This document shows, one piece after another, positions 30,849 through 64,000 of a DNA stretch of 64,000 nucleotides (position 1 is the stretch's first letter; every line of letters begins with the position of its first letter). A program made the position numbers and the translations under genes. The notes beneath the pieces were generated by a model. It was not told where the DNA came from. It saw only the letters and a list, made by a program, of their open reading frames with translations, and did not search any database. Source of the stretch: Aplectana chamaeleonis (Eukaryota > Nematoda > Chromadorea > Rhabditida > Cosmocercidae); contig JAPDOI010000039.1 of assembly GCA_029168955.1 (NCBI GenBank), positions 1,364,001 to 1,428,000 on the forward strand. The letters are read 5' to 3'.

Positions 30849-31561
30849 GGCAGTGGTAGCGATAAAATATGTTTGTCTTCTTTTCCTTATTAAACCCTTT
30901 TCTGGGTTTAGAGTCGTAGGACCAATGAGAAAAATCGCGAAAAAACCGCTGTATCGGGCGAAATTTGAAGCCTGAACTTTCTTGTCTTCTGATGGTGGAC
31001 GAGCCCACTCCACATCATCGGCACCGATGATCTCTGATATAAAGAACATCAGCTGGCTCGAAATTGAATTTCAATCAATGAACATTATCCTTCGGACTCG
31101 TCTGAAGCAAAAACATTGACAGAAATGCTTGCTTTCATTGTTCAACTGTTTTTATTAGGCGAATTCGAATTTATTCCTTCCTCTGAATGTCCATGATTTT
31201 TGACTGCTCGGCGTGAGGCTGCAATCTTTTTATACGGCGCTGTGCACGTGGGCACGAACTGACTTCTCGGGCCCTAGAAACTCTGAATCTAGCCCTGCGT
31301 TCACCGCGCTATAGTTTTTCAGCTGTTTTCTATCTAAGCTGATTTTTAGTCTTTTTAGGTCGCATACATCTGTGGGAAAGGAGGGAAATTAAAAGGCTCG
31401 GACACGTCATCCAGGATGCTTCCTTAGCTCAATTTTTGAGGAAGGATTGCTCCATACACAGAAGATCTTGTACGATTCCAAAAACATCATTGGAATCAGC
31501 ATGGGACCGTCTTCAAGATAGGCGGAAAAGCAGAAACACGATTCCTTTCGTGAACACTGCC
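30849..31561. mobile_element. TTTAAA-flanked MITE, family B-like
   Basis: About 713 bp between TTCAAA (30843-30848) and TTTAAA (31562-31567). Ends GGCAGTGGTAGCGATAAAAT and TTTCGTGAACACTGCC. The right 150 bp matches the family A/B shared block (GGAATCAGCATGGGACCGT, GGCGGAAAAGCAGAAA). Confidence 0.55.
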
Positions 31562-32109
31562 TTTAAATCAGCACAACAACTCATGTGTCTTAATGCATAC
31601 ATACAACAAACTGCCACAGCCAGTGGCAGTCGTTCAACACAGGAATCTAGCACATACGATTTTCGAATGTAGATTCGATACAATACAAAATTAGAGCGCT
31701 GCGTTCCAAAATTTTCACACAACAACAAATTTCTAGGAAAAAAAGGGAAGTAAAACAGAAATTCAAAAATACTGACGCTGCAACTTGTTACAGTGCCCAA
31801 CGTAGCAGACATGCAACAGCAGCAGTGACAGAGTATGTATACGGTCAGGATCAGGGGTGTGCGGAAATTTTTTGAAAAATTTCAGAAAACAGAAAACAGA
31901 AAATCGAGTTTGTCAGAAAACAGAAATCAGAAAACAGAAAGGCCAAAACGGCCAGAAAACAGAAAACAGAAATCAGAAAACAGAAAATTTTCAGAAAAAA
32001 ATACTCATTGCATTTTAACTTTTTTTCAAGTGAAGAGAGGATGTAATTCTAAATGCCTTTGTCATGTTTGTAGTATAATATCTACGGAACTGCACAGATG
32101 ACCTATAAA

Positions 32110-32581
32110 GGCACAGTCCAAGCTCAGGGACGAAATCTGAGATTTCGATAATTGTGGAGTAGACCCACCCCATGTAATACTTGCCAAGTGCGAGCTCTCA
32201 GTTCCTCCGAATAAGCGAGATATGGGAGGAAGCCACCCTGGGGCGCCCAACTCGGGAAGCCACTTTGGCCCGCCCCTTTTACGATCTTTCGAGCTCACCA
32301 TTGGCGAGATGAACGATGCTTTCCGATCAAAAGCCCCGTTCTTCCCTTCATTCTCAGCCTCTCTCTTCATTCAGGCCAGCTCGCATACAGCGGTTGCAAA
32401 TGACGAAAGTTACAAGCCTCGGACAACTTGTCCACCATGCTTCGGCAGCTCAATTTTTGAGGGGCCATAACTCCAATCCCAGGGAGTGTCGAACGATTCG
32501 AGAGACATCATTGGAATCAGCGTGGGACCGTTCTCAAGATAGACGGAAAAACAGAAAACCGATTCTGAGGTTGGACTGTGC
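32110..32581 (+). mobile_element. TTTAAA-flanked MITE, family A, inside hAT element 1
   Basis: Starts GGCACAGTCCAAGCTCAGGG after TATAAA and ends GATTCTGAGGTTGGACTGTG before TTATAA. Body homologous to 5428-5841. Confidence 0.78.
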
Positions 32582-33037
32582 TTATAAGGCATTGATAGTA
32601 GCAATGATGCGTCAGTGACGGATACAACATCATTAAAGACACGCTGAGAGTCTTGGCCGAGGAATAGCCCACCAGGCTCAACAACTAATCCTGTCGAGCA
32701 GATTCTCGAGTGTTTCTTGATTATTTCTTGGCTGCTAGGTGGCTGCGACCATGTTGTTCGCGAAATAACCGAGGAATAACCGAGAGAACATGGGTAGTTG
32801 AACCGGCGGCGGCGTTGACTTCAAATCTGCCTCAACAACGCGTCTTACACTCCCCTTGCGAGCATTTTTCGTGGCTGTTTCTCGAAGACCATTATTTGTC
32901 GCCTATTTCGCGGCAACCAGCTATTTTCCGAACGACGACCTTGTTCTCGACTATTATGCGAAAAGCAGGCATTTTGTGGCTACTTACCGGCTGTTGCTCG
33001 GCCAAAACTCAGAGCACTCACCGGTATGGTAGAACCT

Positions 33038-33150
33038 CAGCGCAAGGAGGGTTGCATTCTAGGACAGATATCGGGTGGAACCCCTTGCTGTCAGCAGCAG
33101 CTGCTGCGAACAACTTACTGCAGCAGCTGCTGACAAGGGGAGGTTGAATT
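33038..33150. repeat. CAGCAGCTGCTG hairpin
   Basis: CCCCTTGCTGTCAGCAGCAG and CTGCTGACAAGGGG (33080-33142) are inverted around CAGCTGCTGCGAACAACTTA. A strong local hairpin inside hAT element 1, with no gene in the surrounding 600 bases. Confidence 0.6.
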
Positions 33151-33209
33151 AGTGCTCTGCCCTGGGATGCTACCCTTATTACGCCGAAGAACTACCCTTC
33201 GAGTGCGTT

Positions 33210-33641
33210 AGCAGGGTTTGCGATAGAAACGATTGTTGACTTTTCTTTATAAGAGTGCATATCTGGTCATCACAAAAGTGAAAATAAAGAAGAATCTGCG
33301 TAAAAACACACATAAACAGGTCAGAACGGCTAATTGGTGGGTGTACGCACACCCCCGATTAAAAGGAGCTTCTTATGAATGCGTATTTTCCGCCTTCTAT
33401 TTTGCCGCTTAAAAAGTTAGCTTGAGTCTCTCGGTGTCCAGCAACTACTTCAAATGCAGTATAAAAGACGACAAAACAAGCAATTGTAGATATCTATTTG
33501 ATTGGGGGCTGGCTGAGACCCAGCAACAGCTTGTTTTTGAGCGTTTTCTTCTCCGACTTTCCCCTTCTTTTCAATTTTGTGCTGACCAGGCCCTTCTCAA
33601 AACATTCCCACAACAATCTTTCCTGTCGCGAACCCAACCCT
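33210..33641 (-). mobile_element. TTTAAA-type MITE, family D, degenerate copy
   Basis: Ends GCAGGGTTTGCGATAGAAA and TCGCGAACCCAACCCTTAA. The body shares GTGAAAATA..GAA, GGCTAATT and GCTTGTTTTTGAGCGTTTT with the copy at 34378-34816. Confidence 0.55.
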
Positions 33642-34377
33642 TAACAGCAATCACACCATTGAACACAAATAGTACCTCGTAAAACACTAGATAAGCTGCG
33701 CTGTTTCACAGATCCGGATTTTGTTGATTTTTTCTGATCTTTTTCTGTTTTTCGCAGATTTTTCAGAAAACAGAAATCAGAAAACAGAAAGGCCAAAACA
33801 GCCAGAAAACAGAAAACAGAAATCAGAAAACAGAAATTTCCGCACACCCCTGGTCAGGATCAGGGATGTGCGGCAATTGCCGTTTGCCGTTTGTCGTTTG
33901 CCGGCCATTTTTGGGACTTTTTTGCCGTTTGTCGTTTGCCGAAATTTTTGTTTTTTTTTTTCGGCAAAACTCGGCAAAACATGGGAAGGAAACGCCGCCT
34001 ATGCTCGCGGCTGTGTGGGCACTGGGGGTAGTCCGACTATCCGTTGTTCGCTCAAACGTTATCCGGGGTTTCGAGTTATCTGGGGTGGAAGTAAAGCTGT
34101 TTGAAAACGCGAGGTAACTCGCGTTAAATTCGCGGTGAAATCGCTGTAAACTGCACCTAAACCCTAGCTTTTTATTTGAAGGTTTCCAGACATTGCTGAA
34201 ACTACGCACTCGCATGCCACCCTCTGAGACACTAGATACGCATAGTGTAAAAAATTCTCCAAAAAAATAGTTCATTCTGTCTTTTCTAGAAAAAATATTG
34301 ATTTAGAAAAAAATTTCTGAAGATTTTTAGAATTTTTTTTCAGCTCGCAGTAAATTCGCGCAAAACTTCAACTTAAA

Positions 34378-34816
34378 GGCAGGGTTCTCGATAAAATCGG
34401 TTGTGGTGCTATCCTCATGGAAAGGTAGATCTGGCCATTACGAAAGTGAAAATACGTGAAAATTGGAGAAAAAACGCTACGGAACAAGTTATTGCCTGGT
34501 GTCCTCCCGCCCAGGTTATCGATATTTCTATGAAAAGCCTATTTTGTTAACTTTTATTTTGCTTCATAAGTAATTTCTGAGTACTTCTGGAGACTACTGA
34601 CTATTTTAGCAGCAAAATTAAAGGCGGATAGACAAGCACTAACAAAAATCTCGTTAATTAGGGGGCCGGCCGACACCGGTAATTAGCCGTTTAATTTTGT
34701 TTTTGAGCGTTTTTCCCTCGAATTTCCGGGTTTTTCACGTATTTTTACGTTTGTGATGACCAAATCTACACTCTCATGAAGAGAGCTCAAAAACGGGTTT
34801 TTTCGCGAACCCTGCC
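34378..34816 (+). mobile_element. TTTAAA-flanked MITE, family D
   Basis: 439 bp with ends GGCAGGGTTCTCGATAAAAT and TTTTTTCGCGAACCCTGCC, flanked by TTAAA and TTTAA. It is nested in hAT element 2. Confidence 0.7.
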
Positions 34817-34829
34817 TTTAACGCAAACT

Positions 34830-34968
34830 GACAGAGAAATTGGAACTAGTGTGTAAATGAGGAGAAAGATGGATAGTTTTCGAAAAAGTCTTGCGGAAAA
34901 CTTTTTCTAAAGCTATCCATCTTTTTCTTCGTTCATAATCTATTTCCATTTTCTCTGTCAGCACCCGT
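34830..34968. repeat. Short foldback repeat
   Basis: CTGACAGAGAAATTGGAA and GAGAAAGATGGATAGTTTTC on the left pair with CTATCCATCTTTTTCTTCG and TTCCATTTTCTCTGTCAG on the right. Confidence 0.8.
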
Positions 34969-35064
34969 TATGTTGCAGTTTTGCGCGAACCTAACGCGAA
35001 ATCACCACCCAGTTGTATTATGACTCATTTCATATGAGTTACTCGCAGTCGGTTCTAGTTTTGT

Positions 35065-35215
35065 CAGACCGCGGCTACCGATCGCGGAGCCGCAGCGGCA
35101 CCACCGCGGAGCCGTAGCGGCACAACCGCGGAGCCGCAGAGGCACTACCGCGGAGCCGTTGCGGCAGTAGTGCGGAGTCACAGCGGCACTACTGCGAGGC
35201 CACCACGACATTGCC
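35065..35215. repeat. 24-bp GC-rich minisatellite
   Basis: About six units of CGCGGAGCCGCAGCGGCACC(AC) with substitutions. The last two diverge (TGCGGAGTCACAGCGGCACT). Confidence 0.75.
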
Positions 35216-35556
35216 GCTGCTACTCCGCGATAGTGCCTCTTTGGTGCCTGTAGGAGCCGAAGCCGCAGCGGCGATTTTTTTGATTTCCATGAGGTCCCTC
35301 TATAACTTGTTTTTGTCCATCTGATGTCTTGAAATGAAACTATTCCCTTGAATTAGAAATATTATAATGTTGACATAAATATTGGAAAAAGAAGGAAAAA
35401 AAGTAGAGCAGCACATGTGAATAACTTTTGGGCCAATCTGAGGGATGAGGTTTTTTGCCGTTTGCCGATTGCCGTTTGCCGGCCGTTTTGGGATTTTCTT
35501 GCCGATTGCCGTTTGCCGAAATCTCAAAATCGTTTGCCGCACATCCCTGGTCAGGA

Positions 35557-35990
35557 TCATACTCCCGTCGCGGACTGAGAAAAAGCGATATCGAACAATC
35601 GCAGCGATATTCAGCGTTAGAGAGACTAGATTGTTTTCAAAAGGAGATCGGCGGTTCTTGGAGTGAAATGAGATGAGATAATCATCCAAAAACGGCTAAC
35701 ACTTCCATTTTCAACCCAATTTCCAAACTTTCTGACAAATATGCATATCATCGGTTTGGATCTCCATTGAGCAACGAGGAGACGAAATGCAGCGAACATC
35801 ATACTTGCCAGAAAATTCGGTCAAGTGGTCAAAAGCTGAGGTATTAATCGTTTCAGGATGAATATCTAATCCCACTTCACTCCAGGAACTGCCGTTCTGC
35901 TTACCAAAACAATTGATTCTCTCCAGTGCGCAATATCGCGGCGATGACTTTTTGGTCGGAATCATACTTCCGGCGACGAGCGACGCGACG
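35557..35990. repeat. Foldback repeat with TCATACTCCC-type ends
   Basis: 35557-35670 (GCGATATTCAGCGTTAGAGA, ATTGTTTTC, GTTCTTGGAGTGAAATG) is complementary to 35870-35985. The end words TCATACTTCC also occur at 49788. The 200-base centre has no gene. Confidence 0.6.
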
Positions 35991-36054
35991 CCTTGTTTAC
36001 CATCTATATCGACTGAAAATGGATACACTTGGTACAGGCCAGAAAACGGCGAAA

Positions 36055-36180
36055 TTCACATGGTTCCTACGCGTGATAGTGTGGAGCGGAGGTTAGAGAC
36101 AGTGAGAGAGCGGAGGGCAGACGGAGGCCCAGGCGTCGCGCGCGCCGCTCGCGCCTCGAGTTATGTGAATTACGCCGTTT
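36055..36180. repeat. GA-rich dispersed repeat
   Basis: ACATGGTTCCTACGCGTG, TGTGGAGCGGAGG and GAGAGAGCGGAGGGCAGACG followed by CGCGCGCC words. Related segments lie near 29.6, 44.4 and 50.5 kb. Confidence 0.45.
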
Positions 36181-36379
36181 TATAGAGGGTACGCACTGTG
36201 ACCGTCGCTGGTCGCGAGAAGTATGATGCCGGCGCTTTCTCACGCATCGCCGCGACGGTTAGTTCATCGGTTCGGTGCGTTTTCCCATAACATACGTCTC
36301 AATGAGGATATGTCTGCTTCGCGCGATCTCTGAACCTTCGCCCTTTCTGCATCTTAAAGGAATCGTACTCGCTGATTGA

Positions 36380-36580
36380 ATGCCTCGAATTCCACCAAAA
36401 GAGGCCGGCCTTCTGACAGCCATGTGGCATAAAATGAAAAGAAAGAGGTTTCCACAACATTCGAGATCTCGTAAATGAGTGGAAGTTGATGTATCATTTG
36501 TTGATAAGCTACATTCTTTTTCTCATTTGAGGCCACATGACTGTCGGAAGGCCGGCCTCTTTTGGTGGAATTCGAGGCAT
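36380..36580. repeat. MITE with 48-bp inverted ends
   Basis: The left end ATGCCTCGAATTCCACCAAA and following GAGGCCGGCCTTC are exactly mirrored at 36527-36580. The unpaired middle is about 100 bases. No convincing duplication at the ends. Confidence 0.82.
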
Positions 36581-36599
36581 CCGATCACCCATATCTCCC

Positions 36600-37450
36600 C
36601 AATGATGCGTCGGTGACCCGACAAACGCTACCCACGTTCTCAGGCGGGCCCAGCCAATGATTCAAACTAAAAAAAAACGGTGAGTGGTTTTCAGCGGATA
36701 CTAGCGAAAATTCCTTTAAAACTCTCGAATATCGGAAAAAACTGTTGAAAAAACCTATTGACATTTACTGACGCCTGTTAGTGTGGTTTGTACACTGCGG
36801 ACAAAACGTCAGACCAAACGTCGCCGATTGTTCCGGAGCTCCTAAATTCTTATGTGTGTAAATAACTTCTTTGTTTTTCGTTTCGTCCACCCAATTTCTT
36901 GAAAGATAAGATGCGCCAATGCACATGCTTGGATGTTAAAATTCTCGATACAAAGAGTATTCAAAAATCGATACTTGTTTCTCTGGTGAAACGAACGCAG
37001 GACAACTGCTCTATGACAGAGTGTGACTAAATGGGCTAGACCTCGAAATTTTCACCCACTTCCTGGCCATTTTTCTTCGTACTTCCGTCCTTACTGTTCT
37101 TAGAGGTACCCAAATCTTACGTTCCTGCAAAAAACGCAACTTTTTCATCGTTACCACTGTTCTTAATAATTGAGGAGTTCATGTAAACATTGTCAGTAGG
37201 AGTCAAAGACCTGGTAAAAATAAAAGAATTATAGGTAAAAATGACCATTCTGAATAAGAAAACACATCTCCAAAATCAATTTTGGATGAAGACGTTAAAT
37301 GTGCCACAATAGGTGATATAGTATTTCCAATGAACGCAGTTGGAAGCCTTTGACAGCTTTTTTTTGGATTTGGTGTGTCAAAAACTCCTTTAGATGAATT
37401 CACTCGATCTTTTCTCCACATATTCTCAAGCACTAAAAATTGGATCATCA
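36600..37450. other. Unassigned AT-rich sequence
   Basis: No gene, RNA or strong inverted repeat was recognised. An 82-codon minus frame (37451-37203) lacks any known domain. Confidence 0.35.
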
Positions 37451-38485
37451 TCTGATTTGTTTATTGAAATGGGCTTTAGCACGTCGGGAAGATTCTTTAC
37501 AGCGAGAGTTGCCTATTCGATAGACATGGCGCGATAGAGTGAGAGTGTGAAATGTCCCGCAATCAGTTCTCTTTCCCTCGAGCAACACGTAAAACCCTAA
37601 GCTGTCCACAAATTCTTCGAAAACTGTGAAATTGTGCATAATGTGTGTGTGTGTGTCATCGGGACTGATCGTGGTTGTATCACTGGGGTGGCAATGGCTG
37701 GCTGGGCAAGTCGTGGGGGCCGAATCGATTTCACCCACACCCGACCTCCCACTTTGAGAGAGAGAAGGAGACTTCAGCTCGGACTTTCGTCGGGGAAACC
37801 CATCCGGATTGGGTTTATCCCGATCATTGGCTTTCATATCGCCCTTCTAAGTCTGAGGCTTATTCCTTGTCGAATTTGCCTCTGATCTCTGCAGCTGTTT
37901 GCTACTGTGATCTTTGCTCCAAATGCTCATTTCGCTCCTCTTCTTCTCAAAATGGGCTTCGGTCTTAGCTTTTGGAGCCTCAATGGTCTTCTAACATAAA
38001 TTATCACAGCTCCATTGTGAAAGTTTGCTGTGCTGGTGTTTACACAGCGTTCTATTTACACATTCACCTTGTCCCTTTTACATATTTTTGTTTTTCCGAT
38101 TTCTACGGTATCAGTGCGCTGCCGAGGCCGCCCGCGTTTTTCGACCAGCGCCACCTCAGACTGCTCCCATTTGGAAAATACGCTCTCTGATAATCACCAC
38201 AGTCTCCATTTCTTTCCTCGACCTGCCACAAAGAATCTCCCATCACCTTCGAAACACATCTTCATGTCTGCTGCTGCATGTTTCTCTCTCTCTTGACTCT
38301 CAGTACCTGCACTTTTGTCGAGTGTATTTGTCTGCCTTTACACTTTGCTTTTCTTCTCAGAGCCGACTCCTATGACCTCTTTCGCATTGTGGTTGGTTTC
38401 ATCTCGTGTTGAATTCGCTGGTGTGAGTTTGTAAGACGATGAGCTGCTTCCTTTGAACTTGAAAACTGGTCTCGGCTATTTGCAG
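37451..38485 (+). promoter_or_regulatory. Upstream region of the phosphorylase gene
   Basis: Largely free of the repeats that crowd the rest. It contains a GT microsatellite (37640-37656), pyrimidine-rich stretches (TTTCTCTCTCTCTTGACTCT near 38280) and finally TATTTGCAG just before the first coding exon. That acceptor could receive a spliced leader or an upstream non-coding exon; a 65-base GT-AG stretch (38421-38485) would also fit a small 5' UTR intron. No TATA box was identified. The role as promoter is inferred from position. Confidence 0.35.
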
Positions 38486-38492
38486 GGCCAAA

Positions 38493-63975
<25,483 letters not shown>

Positions 63976-64000
63976 GTGCGTTTCGGAGTTTCTAAGGCAT

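Larger units (their letters stand above)
31852..33852. mobile_element. hAT-like non-autonomous element 1
   Basis: 2001 bp with inverted ends CAGGGGTGTGCGGAAATT / AATTTCCGCACACCCCTG and an 8-bp flank GTCAGGAT on both sides (31844-31851, 33853-33860). Next to each end is an array of CAGAAAACAGAAATCAGAAA-type words (31880-31995, 33765-33840) with a central GGCCAAAACGGCC palindrome. It contains nested TTTAAA-flanked elements at 32110-32581 and 33210-33641. No transposase is encoded. Confidence 0.8.
33861..35549. mobile_element. hAT-like non-autonomous element 2
   Basis: 1689 bp with ends CAGGGATGTGCGGCAA / TTGCCGCACATCCCTG. It starts immediately after the GTCAGGAT that ends element 1 and is itself followed by GTCAGGAT (35550-35557). 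Both ends carry arrays of TTGCCGTTTGCCGATTGCCG-like words (33875-33950, 35450-35535). It contains a family-D element, a foldback and a 24-bp minisatellite. No transposase is encoded. Confidence 0.8.

Noticed and set aside
31835..32101. ORF with NRKQKSENRK repeats
   Set aside because: Translation of the CAGAAAACAGAAATC array at a hAT-like end, not a gene.
38025..38375. 116-codon ORF upstream of phosphorylase
   Set aside because: Composition reflects pyrimidine-rich DNA; overlapping frames are equally open and no domain is present.

Overview
The window looks like nuclear DNA of a parasitic nematode, most likely a strongylid such as a hookworm. One clear host gene enters from the middle and runs off the right edge: glycogen phosphorylase on the + strand, visible in eleven coding pieces from 38493 to 63975. 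The evidence for a nematode is its very short GT-AG introns with TTTTCAG-type acceptors beside very long repeat-filled ones, the kinds of retroelement present, and the dense mixture of foldback and MITE-like repeats. No bacterial gene organisation, CRISPR array or rRNA was seen. The genus is an inference.

Layout. 1-940: degraded non-LTR reverse transcriptase (minus). 940-20400: repeats only, including a train of four elements separated by single TTTAAA motifs (2595-6451) with a mariner and a TTCG-rich element nested inside it, a PIF/Harbinger-like MITE (8941-9547), arrays of a 42-bp minisatellite (12.3-13.5 kb and 19.7-20.0 kb) and large foldback elements. 20434-24741: a decayed CR1/Jockey-like LINE (minus) inserted in a foldback element, with a recognisable AAACTT target-site duplication. 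25.2-29.2 kb: the only likely unique stretch left of the phosphorylase gene, with weak evidence for two small unrecognised spliced genes and a tRNA-derived SINE dimer flanked by a 13-bp duplication. 29.8-36.6 kb: more TTTAAA-flanked elements and two hAT-like elements side by side sharing one 8-bp target (GTCAGGAT three times). 37.4-38.5 kb: unique sequence upstream of the phosphorylase gene.

The phosphorylase gene starts at 38493. Its first intron is 20.4 kb and holds two LINE copies of one family (ExNPGP 2A-like motif, PHD-like finger, AP endonuclease, RT), both antisense to the gene, plus foldback elements, minisatellites and a pair of cryptic exons. From 59039 the coding exons follow closely. 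Together they encode about 438 residues, roughly the N-terminal half of a phosphorylase, with the regulatory serine motif, AMP-site residues and glucan/active-site motifs conserved. One exon carries an in-frame TGA where the family has arginine. The PLP lysine and the C-terminal half lie beyond the window.

Few genes work together here. The window mainly shows one metabolic gene embedded in layers of mobile DNA that insert into each other's target sites. All calls come from reading the sequence; no database search was run.
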